Origin: DASZFV01 sp035549075
Lineage (GTDB): Bacteria > Myxococcota_A > Polyangia > Fen-1088
Direction of reading: 5' to 3'
DNA length: 64,000 nucleotides
Assembly: GCA_035549075.1 (NCBI GenBank)
Contig: DASZRT010000030.1
Span: forward strand, 36,953 to 100,952
The notes under the pieces are model-generated. The model did no database searches and was not told where the DNA came from. It saw only the letters and a list, made by a program, of their open reading frames with translations. Positions 50,846 to 59,929 of the stretch are shown in pieces (positions within the stretch are counted from its first letter, which is position 1; every line of letters begins with the position of its first letter). Made by a program: the position numbers and the translations under genes.

Positions 50846-53800
50846 ATGTTCAAATTGCTTAAGCTGATTTCAATCGCCACGGTCGTAGCGGTCGTGGGTT
50901 GTGGTGGTGGTGGCGGCGGCAAGCCCACCGACGGCGGTCTCGACAAACCGATCGCGCCTACCGACGGCGGCGGCGGCTCGACGGGCACGACCGACGGCAA
51001 GCCCACCGACGGCGGTCCGAAAGACGGCAAGCTCGACGCCGAGGCCGGATCGACGTGCTCGGCCGACGCGGGCGACAAACGCGCGATGGGCGACTCGTGC
51101 TCGTGCAACTCGGAGTGCACGAGCGGCTTCTGCGTCGACGGCGTCTGTTGCAGCACCGCCTGTACCGAGTCGTGCAAGACGTGCACGGCGGCGGGCTCGG
51201 CGGGCACGTGCACCTCGATCCCCGCGGGCACGATGCCGCGCGACGCGGCCGCGTGCGCGAAGAGCGACGCCTCGACGTGCGGCCTCGACGGCACGTGCGA
51301 CGGCGCGGGCGCGTGTCGCCTCTACCAATCGGGCACGACGTGCGTCCCCGGCACGTGCGACGGCGCCGCCGTCGTCAACAGCCGCGTCTGCGACGGCGCG
51401 GGCAAGTGCAGCCCCGGCCCCGCGATCGTGTGCGCGCCCTTCTCGTGCAATTCGGCGACGGGGGCGTGCTTCAGCGCGTGCCGCCAAGACGCCGACTGCG
51501 CGTCGGGCCAGCAATGCGTCAACGGCAGCTGCGGCAAGAAGATGAAGGGCGCGATGTGCGCGACGGGCGACGAGTGCGCCTCAGGTTTCTGCGCCGACAA
51601 GGTGTGCTGCAACGTCGCGTGCGAAGGCGGTTGCGTCTCGTGCAAGCTCACCGGCCTCGTCGGCACGTGCTGGCCCATCGACGTCGACGCGCCCGATCCG
51701 CGCGGCCAGTGCGTCGACCAGGGCGCGCCCAGCTGCGGCGCCAAAGGCACGTGCGACGGCTTCGGCGGCTGTCAGAAGTACGCGGCCGAGACGACGTGCG
51801 TCGCGCCGACGTGCTCGGGCACGCGCCGCAACACGCCCGGCACGTGCGACGGGCTCGGCATGTGCAAACCGCAGGGCGTGCAGAACTGCACGCCGTACCT
51901 GTGCGTCGGCACGGCCTGCACCAACACGTGCGTCACCAACAACGACTGCGACAAGGGCCACGTCTGCGTCAACGGCTCGTGCGGCCCCGAGGCCAACGGC
52001 GAGCACTGCACGACGGGCACGATGTGCGCGTCGGGCAACTGCGTCGACGGCCTGTGCTGCGACACGGCCTGCACGGGCGCGTGCCGCAGCTGCGCGCTGC
52101 CGTCGTCGCCCGGCAAGTGCACGATGATCCCGGTCAACGCCGCCGATCCGCGCGCCGTCTGCACCGATCAAAAGGCGGCCTCGTGCGGCACGAACGGCAA
52201 GTGCGACGGCGCGGGCGGCTGCCAGAAGTACAAGATGGGCACCGTGTGCGCGCCCGAGTCGTGCACGAGCAACGTCTACCAGCCGCCCTCGACGTGCAGC
52301 GCGAGCGGCAGCTGCGTCAAGCCGGCGACGCTCGCGTGTAGCCCGTACACCTGCAACGGCACGGCGTGCTTCGGCGCCTGCACCTCGAACACGAACTGCG
52401 TCTCGCCCAACGTCTGCACCAACAACTCGTGCGGGCCCAAGCCGAACGGCCAGTCGTGCTCGGCGGCCAAAGAGTGCCAATCGGGCTTCTGCGCGCAGGG
52501 CTTCTGCTGCGACAAGGCCTGCAACGGCGCCTGCCAGTCGTGCGCGCTCGGCGGCACGGTGGGCAAGTGCACGAACGTGCCGACGGGCTCGGCCGACCCC
52601 GCGCAGATCTGCAAGGACCAGGGCGCCGCCAGCTGCGGCAACAACGGCAAGTGCCAGGCGGGCGCGTGCCAGAAGTACGGCAAGGGTGTCACCTGCCGCG
52701 GTGCCGTGTGCGCGACGGCGACCAACATGTCGACGCCCGCGTCGACGTGCGACGGCGCCGGCGTGTGCGTCATGCCGTCGACGACGACGTGCTTCCCGTT
52801 CGCCTGCGGCTCGACGGCGTGCAAGACGACGTGCACGAGCAACGCCGACTGCGTCTCGCCGGCGATCTGCAACACGGCGACCGGCTCGTGCGGCCTCAAG
52901 GGCAACGGCGCGCAGTGCGCCGATCCCAGCGAGTGCGCGTCGAAGTTCTGCGCGCAGGGCGTGTGCTGCAACAAGGCCTGCAACAGCGCTTGTCAGACGT
53001 GCTCGCTGTCGAGCAGCCTCGGCACCTGCACGAACGTGCCCGCGGGTGGCTCGGATCCCGCGAACACCTGCCACGACATGGGCGCGGCCTCGTGCAAGCA
53101 GGACGGCACGTGCGACGGCGCCGGCGCCTGCCACCTCTACAAGGCGGGCGTCGAGTGCATCGCGGCCTCGTGCTCGGGCTCGACGCGCACGCTCGCGAGC
53201 TCGTGCGACGGCGCGGGCACGTGCAAGGCGCCGTCGCCGCCGACGTCGTCGTGCGCGCCGTACAAGTGCGCGACGGGCTCGAGCGCGTGCAACGGCGCGT
53301 GCGCCAGCGACAACGACTGCGTCGCGCCCACGATCTGCGACAAGATGCTCGGCCGCTGCGGCAACAAGAAGCGCCAGGGCGAGGCGTGCTCGACCTCGGC
53401 CGACTGCCTCACGGGCAACTTCTGCGTCGACGGCGTGTGCTGCAACGTACAGACGTGCAGCGACGCGGCCCACGGCTGCCTGTCGTGCGCCGTCGCCGGC
53501 CAGGAAGGTACGTGCGTCGCCGTCGCCCAAGGCGACGCGCCGCCGGCCAACCGCTGCGCGGTCGACTCGACCAACGTCTGCGGCAACACGGGCGTCTGCG
53601 GCGCGGGCGGCGTCTGCGCCAAGGCCGACGCGTCGACGGCGTGCGGGACGGCGTCGTGCAGCGGCACGACGTTCACGCCGCGCTCGCACTGCACGGGCAC
53701 CGGCACGTGCGCGGCCGCGACGCCGACGACGTGCACGCCGTCCGACCAGTGCCACACGGCCACCTGCGCGGGCAACGGCTGCTCCAACACGCCCAAGGCC

Positions 53801-55099
53801 GACAACACGGCCTGCAACGACGGCGACGGCTGCACGACCAACGACACGTGCCAGAGCGGCGTCTGCTTCGGCGGCGGCCCCAAGGTGTGCCCCGCCGTCG
53901 ACGCCTGCAACGCCGGCGTCTGCACCAACGGCGCGTGCGGCTCGACGCCGCTCACGGGCACGGTCTGCCCCGACGACGGCAACCCGTGCACGACCGACGT
54001 CTGCTCGGCGGGCGTGTGCACCCACCCGGCGAAGGTCAACACCGCCTGCACCGACGACGGCAACGCCTGCACGGCCGACGTCTGCTCGGGCGGCGCCTGC
54101 ACGCACCCGCCCGTCGCCGGCAACCCGACCTGCACCGACGACAACAACGCCTGCACGGCCGACGTCTGCTCGGGCGGCATCTGCACGCACCCGCCCGTCG
54201 CCGGCAACCCGACCTGCGACGACGGCAACGCCTGCACGCCGACGTCGACGTGCCAGGGCGGCTCGTGCGTCGGGTCGGGCGGCATGAACTGCGACGACGG
54301 CAACCCCTGCACGACCGACGGCTGCAGCGCCTCGACCGGCTGCACGCACACGAACAACACGAACCCCTGCGACGACGGCAACGCCTGCACCGTCGGCGAC
54401 ACCTGCTCGGCCGGCTCGTGCAAGAGCGGCGCGGCGCGCACCTGCGACGACGGCAACGCCTGCACGACAGATTCGTGCAACCCGAGCTCCGGCTGCGTCT
54501 TCAGCAACAACACGAACGCGTGCGACGACGGCAACGCCTGCACCGTCGGCGACACCTGCTCGGGCGGCTCGTGCCAGCCCGGCGGCGCGAAGACCTGCAA
54601 CGACAACAACGATTGCACGAGCGACTCGTGCAACCCGGTCACGGGCTGCGTCTTCGCCAACAACTCGAACGCCTGCGACGACGGCAACGCCTGCACCGTC
54701 GGCGACGTCTGCCAGGGTGGCTCCTGCCAGCCCGGCGGCGCCAAGGCGTGCAACGACAACAACGCCTGCACCGACGACTCGTGCAACCCGAGCAGCGGCT
54801 GCGTCTTCACGAACAACACCAAGGCGTGCGACGACGGCAACGCCTGCACCGTCGGCGACGCCTGCTCGGGCGGCTCGTGTCAGCCGGGCGGCGCCAAAAC
54901 CTGCGACGACGGCAACGGCTGCACCGACGACGGCTGCAACCCCAACACCGGCTGCACCTTCACCGACAACACGAGCCCGTGCGACGACAACAACGCCTGC
55001 ACGGACGGCGACGTCTGCTCGGGCGGCAACTGCACGGCCGGTCCCTTCGTCGCGTGCGGCACCAACGCCGTCTGCGACCTCTTGTTCATGTGCATGTAG
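50846..55099 (+). CDS. Giant Cys-rich repeat surface lipoprotein
   Basis: The protein has 1417 residues with lipobox AVVGC (Cys19), then a Gly/Asp/Lys linker. Residues of about 70-900 are six long modules of the form SGFCxxGVCCNxxC...CxxC...GTCxxVP...DPxxxC. Residues of about 950-1417 are some fifteen short units of the CDDGNACTxxxxC type, alternating with GGSC or SGC segments. The density of Cys implies extensive disulfide bonding outside the cytoplasm. Such arrays occur on myxobacterial and eukaryotic surface proteins and act as rigid rods or binding scaffolds. No enzymatic domain was seen. DNA-level repetition (about 66-111 bp units) invites recombination. Confidence 0.85.
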   Translation: MFKLLKLISIATVVAVVGCGGGGGGKPTDGGLDKPIAPTDGGGGSTGTTDGKPTDGGPKDGKLDAEAGSTCSADAGDKRAMGDSCSCNSECTSGFCVDGVCCSTACTESCKTCTAAGSAGTCTSIPAGTMPRDAAACAKSDASTCGLDGTCDGAGACRLYQSGTTCVPGTCDGAAVVNSRVCDGAGKCSPGPAIVCAPFSCNSATGACFSACRQDADCASGQQCVNGSCGKKMKGAMCATGDECASGFCADKVCCNVACEGGCVSCKLTGLVGTCWPIDVDAPDPRGQCVDQGAPSCGAKGTCDGFGGCQKYAAETTCVAPTCSGTRRNTPGTCDGLGMCKPQGVQNCTPYLCVGTACTNTCVTNNDCDKGHVCVNGSCGPEANGEHCTTGTMCASGNCVDGLCCDTACTGACRSCALPSSPGKCTMIPVNAADPRAVCTDQKAASCGTNGKCDGAGGCQKYKMGTVCAPESCTSNVYQPPSTCSASGSCVKPATLACSPYTCNGTACFGACTSNTNCVSPNVCTNNSCGPKPNGQSCSAAKECQSGFCAQGFCCDKACNGACQSCALGGTVGKCTNVPTGSADPAQICKDQGAASCGNNGKCQAGACQKYGKGVTCRGAVCATATNMSTPASTCDGAGVCVMPSTTTCFPFACGSTACKTTCTSNADCVSPAICNTATGSCGLKGNGAQCADPSECASKFCAQGVCCNKACNSACQTCSLSSSLGTCTNVPAGGSDPANTCHDMGAASCKQDGTCDGAGACHLYKAGVECIAASCSGSTRTLASSCDGAGTCKAPSPPTSSCAPYKCATGSSACNGACASDNDCVAPTICDKMLGRCGNKKRQGEACSTSADCLTGNFCVDGVCCNVQTCSDAAHGCLSCAVAGQEGTCVAVAQGDAPPANRCAVDSTNVCGNTGVCGAGGVCAKADASTACGTASCSGTTFTPRSHCTGTGTCAAATPTTCTPSDQCHTATCAGNGCSNTPKADNTACNDGDGCTTNDTCQSGVCFGGGPKVCPAVDACNAGVCTNGACGSTPLTGTVCPDDGNPCTTDVCSAGVCTHPAKVNTACTDDGNACTADVCSGGACTHPPVAGNPTCTDDNNACTADVCSGGICTHPPVAGNPTCDDGNACTPTSTCQGGSCVGSGGMNCDDGNPCTTDGCSASTGCTHTNNTNPCDDGNACTVGDTCSAGSCKSGAARTCDDGNACTTDSCNPSSGCVFSNNTNACDDGNACTVGDTCSGGSCQPGGAKTCNDNNDCTSDSCNPVTGCVFANNSNACDDGNACTVGDVCQGGSCQPGGAKACNDNNACTDDSCNPSSGCVFTNNTKACDDGNACTVGDACSGGSCQPGGAKTCDDGNGCTDDGCNPNTGCTFTDNTSPCDDNNACTDGDVCSGGNCTAGPFVACGTNAVCDLLFMCM

Positions 55100-55149
55100 C
55101 GGGCTGACGAGTCCCTCGAGGGTCTCGTGAGGGCGCTCTCGCTTAAGCG

Positions 55150-55881
55150 CTAACCCAGGTTGTGAAACACGCGCTGGACGTCTTCGTCTTGCTCGAGCGC
55201 GTCGACGAGCTCCAACACCTCGGTGGACTTGTCCTCGGGGAGCGTGACGTGGTTCTGCGCGACGTACTCGGACTCGGCCGACTGCACGGCGAGGCCCTTC
55301 GCCTCGATGGCCGCCTGCAGCTTGCCGAAGTCGGCGAAGGCGCCGCGGATGATCGTCTGCGGCTCGCCCTTGTCGTTCGTGCCCTCGCCCATCTCTTCCA
55401 GGCCGTGGTCGATGAGCTCGAGCTCGACCTCGTCGGCGTTCTTGCCGGCGAGCGCGTCGGGCGCGAGGCGGAACACGCCCATCTTCTTGAACTGGAACGC
55501 GACGCTGCCCTCGTTGCCCATGGCGCCGCCGTAGGTCTTGAAGGCCGACCGGACGTTGGCGACGGTGCGCGTGACGTTGTTGGTCGCGGTCTCGACGATG
55601 ATGGCGATGCCGTGCGGCGCGTAGCCCTCATAGATGACGATGTCGTAGTTCTCGGCGCCCTGCCCCGACGCCTTCTTGATGGCGTTCTCGATCTTGTCCT
55701 TGGGCATGTTGGCGGCGCGCGCGTTCTGCAGCACGCGGCGCAGCGTCGGGTTCGTGTGGGGATCGGGGCCGCCGGCCTTCACGGCGATGGCGATGTCCTT
55801 CCCGACGCGGGTGAACAGCTTGGCCATCTTGTCCCACCGCTTGAACATGGTGGCCTTGCGGGTCTCGAAGATGCGTCCCAT
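55150..55881 (-). CDS. YebC/PmpR-family DNA-binding or translation-associated protein
   Basis: The protein has 243 residues, three domains. The N-terminus is degenerate relative to the usual MAGHSKW (MGRIFETRKATMFKRWDKMA), followed by RVGKDIAIAVKAGGPDPHTN and NPTLRRVLQNARAANMPKD. YDIVIYEGYAPHGIAIIVE and VRSAFKTYGGAMGNEGSVAF are family hallmarks. Family members have been reported both as transcription regulators and as ribosome factors that relieve stalling. The gene is 16 nt after a P-II-like gene, so the two are probably cotranscribed. Confidence 0.92.
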   Translation of the reverse strand: MGRIFETRKATMFKRWDKMAKLFTRVGKDIAIAVKAGGPDPHTNPTLRRVLQNARAANMPKDKIENAIKKASGQGAENYDIVIYEGYAPHGIAIIVETATNNVTRTVANVRSAFKTYGGAMGNEGSVAFQFKKMGVFRLAPDALAGKNADEVELELIDHGLEEMGEGTNDKGEPQTIIRGAFADFGKLQAAIEAKGLAVQSAESEYVAQNHVTLPEDKSTEVLELVDALEQDEDVQRVFHNLG

Positions 55882-55897
55882 GGCGAGGGAACTTATA

Positions 55898-56236
55898 TCA
55901 AACGGCGTCGTCGTCGACTTCGTTCGTGCGGATGCGCATGACGCCCAGGACGTCGGCCACGGTGATGATGCCGTCGCCCGGCGACCCCGTGTGGGCCGTA
56001 CGCAGGATGGCGGCCACGACGTGGGCCGCGTCCTCGTCGCGCACGACGGTCATGATCTGGTAGCGCGGCGCCGCGAACTGCTGCATGCGGTGGCCGTGGA
56101 CGACGGTCACGGTCGTCGTGCTCGCGCTCATGCCGTGCACCTCGGTCACCGTGAGGCCGTTCGTGCCGATGAGGTGGAGTCGGTTGACGATCTCGTCCAG
56201 CTTCGACGTCCGGACCACCGCTTCGACTCGCTTCAT
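55898..56236 (-). CDS. P-II-like nitrogen regulator lacking the modified T-loop Tyr
   Basis: The protein has 112 residues. The framework matches GlnB/GlnK: MKRVEAVVRTSKLDEIVNRL, GLTVTEVHG, AAILRTAHTGSPGDGIITVA and RIRTNEVDDDAV. The T-loop differs (ASTTTVTVVHGHRMQQF). Position 51, uridylylated Tyr in GlnB, is Met here, and the Tyr46 position is Val. It probably binds ATP/ADP and 2-oxoglutarate but is not regulated by GlnD in the classic way. No amtB or glnA is nearby; it precedes a YebC-family gene. Confidence 0.88.
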   Translation of the reverse strand: MKRVEAVVRTSKLDEIVNRLHLIGTNGLTVTEVHGMSASTTTVTVVHGHRMQQFAAPRYQIMTVVRDEDAAHVVAAILRTAHTGSPGDGIITVADVLGVMRIRTNEVDDDAV

Positions 56237-56345
56237 CGTCGTCCCGCCCGAGGCTGACCATAGCGTGAAAAACGGCGGCCACGGACGCGTTCGGCGCGCG
56301 TGCGCATTTTTTGACGAAACGCGCGGCGCGCGGCCATCAGAGCTC

Positions 56346-58382
56346 GTGCGCCCGCTCGCAGCTCGCCCGACGTTCGTCTTTTGTTTCGTTCTCGTGGCGA
56401 CGTTCGCCGCGGCGGGCTGCGCGCGCGACCAAGCGGAGGCGGTCAGCCGATCGCCCGACGGAACGGTACCCGACGCCGCGCAAGAAGGCGCCGGGCCGGA
56501 CAACCCGGACGCCGGGACGGACGCGGCCGGGCTTCCGTCGACGCCCGACGCGTCGTCTGACGCCTCGTCTGATCTCGTTTCGAACACGTTTCCTGACGCG
56601 GCTTCGGAAGCCGCGCCGGACATTCCAGCGGGCCCGCCGTTCGACGCGTCGGCCCTCACCGTCGTCGGCACGCCGGGCGAGGCGCTGTGCCGGTTGTCCG
56701 ACGACGGCCGCCACGTCGTCGTCACGATCAAGAACGGCGGCTCGACCGACACCGGGGCGACCACGGTGCGCGTCGCCACCGCGGGCTCGTCGTACGAGGT
56801 CCGCCTCGCGACGCCGAAGCTCGCCGCCGGCCTCAGCGCCGACCTCTCGTTCGATCGCGGCCCGCTCGTCGGTTACGTCGAGGACTGGCGCTTCGCCGTC
56901 ACGATCGATCCCGACGGCGCGCACGGCGCCGCGCACGCGCCCGTCGCCGGCGAGTGTCACGACCTGCGCTCGCGCGCCGCGGCCGCCATGGTGCCGCTGC
57001 AGTCCTGGTACGACACGACGACGGGCCTGTGGAACCACACCGATTGGTGGACGAGCGCCAACCAGCTCGAGACGGTGATCGACTACGCGCGCGAGACGGG
57101 CGATCCGACGTACTTCGCCGACATCGACACGACCTTCACGAAGAACGCCGGCAACGACTTCGATCAGTTCGGCTACTACGACGACGACGGCTGGTGGGCC
57201 GTGGCGTGGATCAAGGCCTACGACCTCACGCACCAGCAGAAGTACCTCGACATGGCGAAGACGATCTTCGCGCGCATGGCGGGCGGCTGGGATTCGAAGT
57301 GCGGCGGCGGGATCTACTGGGCCTCGGCGAAGGCGGGCGGCGACGGCCTCAAGAACAAGAACGCGATCCCCAACGAGCTGTTCCTGCAGGTCGCCGCGAA
57401 GCTGCACCAGCGCACGCCCGGCGACGGCGGCGCCGGCAGCTACCTCGATTGGGCGCAGCGCGAGTGGGCGTGGTTCAAGGGCACGGGCATGATCACGGCC
57501 AAGAACCAGATCGTCGACGGGCTCGACGGCCTCACGACGTGCAAGGCCGCCGGGCCGATCTTCACCTACAACCAGGGCGTCATCGTGGGCGGGCTCGTCG
57601 ATCTCGCGGCCGGCACGGGCGACGCGACGCTGCTCGATCAAGCGAGCGCGATCGCGCACGCGACGATGTCGCTCATGTCGACGTCGTCGGGCGTGTTGAA
57701 AGAGGCGCCGTGCGGCGGCGACATCTGCACGCAGTTCAAGGGCGTGTTCATGCGCAACCTGTCGGCGCTCTACCGCGCGCGCCCCGCGGCCGACTTGCAG
57801 CTCTACATGCGGCGGCAGAGCGACACGCTCTGGGCGGCGCGCAACGCGCAGACGCAGTTCGGCTACGAGTGGGATCTGCAGTTCGACAAGGCGACGGCGT
57901 CGCGGCAGAGCTCGGCGATCGACGCGCTCGTCGCGGCGATCGCGTCGTCGAACCTCAACCTCGCGCTCGGCGCGACGGCGACGGGCTCGGCGGCGTGCAG
58001 CGCCAGCGAGGTCGCGAGCAACGTCGCCGACGGCAGCTCACGCGCCAACAGCAAGTGGTGCTCGGGTGGCGCGGGCGGTCAGACGCTGCAGCTCGATCTG
58101 GGCGCGCCGCTCACCGTCGTCGGCTTCCGCCTCCGCCACGCGGGCGCGGGCGGCGAGCCGACGACGTGGGACACGCGCGACTTCGAGCTCGACACGAGCA
58201 CCGACGCGCAGACGTGGTCACGCGCCGTCACCGTCACGGGCAACACGAGCGACGTCACGACGCACCCGATCCCGGCCCTCACCGCCCGCTACGCGCGCCT
58301 GCACGTCACGCAGGCGCAAACGTCGACGGACATCCCGTGCGCGCGGATCTACGAGCTCGAAGTCTTCGGCGTCGGACGGTGA
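56346..58382 (+). CDS. GH76-family lipoprotein with C-terminal discoidin-type domain
   Basis: The protein has 678 residues from a GTG at 56346, a signal peptide ending FAAAGC (Cys25), then a Pro/Asp/Ser linker. A beta-sandwich domain follows (GRHVVVTIKNGGSTDTGATT). The core contains YYDDDGWWAVAWIKAYDLTH, the paired-Asp motif of GH76 endo-alpha-1,6-mannanases, with IYWASAKAGGDGLKNKNAIP. The last 120 residues look like an F5/8-type carbohydrate-binding domain (LQLDLGAPLTVVGFRLRHAG). It probably hydrolyses mannans, perhaps of fungal cell walls, at the cell surface. Confidence 0.9.
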   Translation: MRPLAARPTFVFCFVLVATFAAAGCARDQAEAVSRSPDGTVPDAAQEGAGPDNPDAGTDAAGLPSTPDASSDASSDLVSNTFPDAASEAAPDIPAGPPFDASALTVVGTPGEALCRLSDDGRHVVVTIKNGGSTDTGATTVRVATAGSSYEVRLATPKLAAGLSADLSFDRGPLVGYVEDWRFAVTIDPDGAHGAAHAPVAGECHDLRSRAAAAMVPLQSWYDTTTGLWNHTDWWTSANQLETVIDYARETGDPTYFADIDTTFTKNAGNDFDQFGYYDDDGWWAVAWIKAYDLTHQQKYLDMAKTIFARMAGGWDSKCGGGIYWASAKAGGDGLKNKNAIPNELFLQVAAKLHQRTPGDGGAGSYLDWAQREWAWFKGTGMITAKNQIVDGLDGLTTCKAAGPIFTYNQGVIVGGLVDLAAGTGDATLLDQASAIAHATMSLMSTSSGVLKEAPCGGDICTQFKGVFMRNLSALYRARPAADLQLYMRRQSDTLWAARNAQTQFGYEWDLQFDKATASRQSSAIDALVAAIASSNLNLALGATATGSAACSASEVASNVADGSSRANSKWCSGGAGGQTLQLDLGAPLTVVGFRLRHAGAGGEPTTWDTRDFELDTSTDAQTWSRAVTVTGNTSDVTTHPIPALTARYARLHVTQAQTSTDIPCARIYELEVFGVGR

Positions 58383-58400
58383 CGAGCGGACGGCCGGTGG

Positions 58401-58886
58401 CTAAGTCTTCTCGTGCTCGAGCTTGTGGCAGCGGTTGCAGCCGAACGCGTTCGGATCGGGCTTCTTCGGATCGAACACCGGCATGTCGAGGAGCTTGCCC
58501 ATCGAAGGCTCGACCTGATGAACCATGAAGTCCGTCCACTTGGGCCACGTCTTCTCGGCCTTGAGCTTCGCCTGAAAAGCCTCGGGCGTGTCGGGGAGCG
58601 GCTTGATGTCGGGGCTCGGCATCTTGAACTTGCGGTCGGCCGCGCCTTTGCCGTGGCAGGTCTCGCAGTTGAAAGTCTTGAACGTCTCGCCGTCGAAGGC
58701 CTGAAAGACCTCCTTCATCTTCGGGGTGACGGCGGTCTTCATGTACGCCTTCTTCTGGGCGTAGGTCATGTCCTTCCACGCCACTTCGGGCGGACCGACG
58801 ACCTTCGCCCCCGCCGGGCGCGCGCCTAGAGAAAGAACCGTGAGAGCGAGCGAGGCGCCCGCGACGACGAAGACAGATTTTTTCAT
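58401..58886 (-). CDS. Exported di-haem c-type cytochrome-like protein
   Basis: The protein has 161 residues from the ATG at 58886. The signal peptide is VFVVAGASLALTVLSLGARP and ends AGA. Two haem c sites are present, FNCETCHGKG (residues near 75) and FGCNRCHKLE at the C-terminus. The sequence between is Lys/Pro-rich and helical. It is a small soluble periplasmic electron carrier of unknown partner. The C1 protease gene lies 100 nt upstream on the same strand. Confidence 0.85.
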   Translation of the reverse strand: MKKSVFVVAGASLALTVLSLGARPAGAKVVGPPEVAWKDMTYAQKKAYMKTAVTPKMKEVFQAFDGETFKTFNCETCHGKGAADRKFKMPSPDIKPLPDTPEAFQAKLKAEKTWPKWTDFMVHQVEPSMGKLLDMPVFDPKKPDPNAFGCNRCHKLEHEKT

Positions 58887-58986
58887 GTCGGGACCGATGC
58901 CGACGGCTCGATTTCGGTTACGCCGTTCGTCGTCGTCTCGAGCCGGGCGCGCGCCAGCCCGACGCGCGCGCGGTTCGTCTCTCTCT

Positions 58987-59796
58987 TTACTCGATCTGGC
59001 GCAGCGTCCAGAAATCATTCGCGTTGGCGTGGCCCTGGGCGTCGGTGCCGATCGCGAAGAGGTACGGCATGAAGAAGTAGCCGTTCTTCGCCCAGCTCGC
59101 GCCCCACGAGTTGCGCACGATGAACGACTGGATTGAGTCGTCGTAACCGACGCACAAAACGGCGTGGCCGCCGAGGACGCCCTCGCCGTGCGCCGGCATC
59201 GGCATCTTGCCCGTCGGCCACCACGCCTGATCCTCGAAGCTCTCGTAGACGGTGAACCCGAACACGAACGGGAACTTCTCGGCGAGGCACGCCTTCATCG
59301 CCGGCAGGCTGTGCGGCACGCGCTGGTACGACGTGACCTGGTGCTTCGTGGCGTCGGCGTACGCGGCGGCCGTCGGCGTCTTCTGAAACGGCGCCGGGTG
59401 ATCGGACGTGTCGTCGCTGTAGGGCCAGATCTTCTCGCTGCACGCGCCCACCTTGGCGACGCTCTTGACGCCGTCGCGGATCATCGCTCCGGCGTCGCTC
59501 TGGATCGTGCCCTCGATCTTGCGCTCGTTGTAATAGATGAAGAGACGCGACGGCATGTCGCGCGGCTCTTTCTGCACCTTCTGATCGTACTGGAGCGCGC
59601 CCGCGATCGCGTTCGCCGTGCAGCTGCCCAGCTGGCCCTGGTCGTAGGCGGGCACCTTCGCGAAGCCCGGGCGCAGGTCGACGCTCGGGGGCAGCTTCTG
59701 CAGCAGCGCGTGCGGCGCCGCGTACGGCAAGTCACGGCTGTCGGGAAGGTCGGGAATCCAGCCGTAACGCTTGATCTTTCGTTCGGTGAGCGACAT
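58987..59796 (-). CDS. C1 (papain) family cysteine peptidase
   Basis: The protein has 269 residues. The oxyanion Gln and nucleophile Cys are in YDQGQLGSCTANAIAG. The His is in LGGHAVLCVGYDD, and the Asn is in FIVRNSWGASWAKNGYFFMP. The N-terminal YGWIPDLPDSRDLPY is typical of bacterial members. No signal peptide or prodomain is visible, so it is either cytoplasmic or exported by an unusual route; control of activity is not obvious. The substrate is unknown. Confidence 0.92.
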   Translation of the reverse strand: MSLTERKIKRYGWIPDLPDSRDLPYAAPHALLQKLPPSVDLRPGFAKVPAYDQGQLGSCTANAIAGALQYDQKVQKEPRDMPSRLFIYYNERKIEGTIQSDAGAMIRDGVKSVAKVGACSEKIWPYSDDTSDHPAPFQKTPTAAAYADATKHQVTSYQRVPHSLPAMKACLAEKFPFVFGFTVYESFEDQAWWPTGKMPMPAHGEGVLGGHAVLCVGYDDSIQSFIVRNSWGASWAKNGYFFMPYLFAIGTDAQGHANANDFWTLRQIE

Positions 59797-59911
59797 CGCA
59801 AGCCTCCTGTCCGGTTATCCCCCCAACGTCCTGCTTGAACGTCCGCGCCGACTTTTCTTCGGCAAATTCTCGCGACACCTTTGGCCGGCGCGGACGGCGT
59901 GCGCGGCAGCA

Positions 59912-59917
59912 TATACT
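59912..59917 (+). promoter_or_regulatory. Putative -10 element of the DUF1566 gene
   Basis: TATACT within CATATACTGCC lies 12 nt before the ATG at 59930. It is the same octamer (ATATACTG) as the ssrA and hicA -10 regions. The 5' UTR would be very short. Confidence 0.45.
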
Positions 59918-59929
59918 GCCGGCGCGCTC

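Noticed and set aside
51581..54349. Minus-strand ORF of 922 codons and a second of 570 codons opposite the giant Cys-rich gene
   Set aside because: High-GC repetitive shadow of the plus-strand repeat gene; Ala/Arg/Val-biased sequence without domains or a signal.
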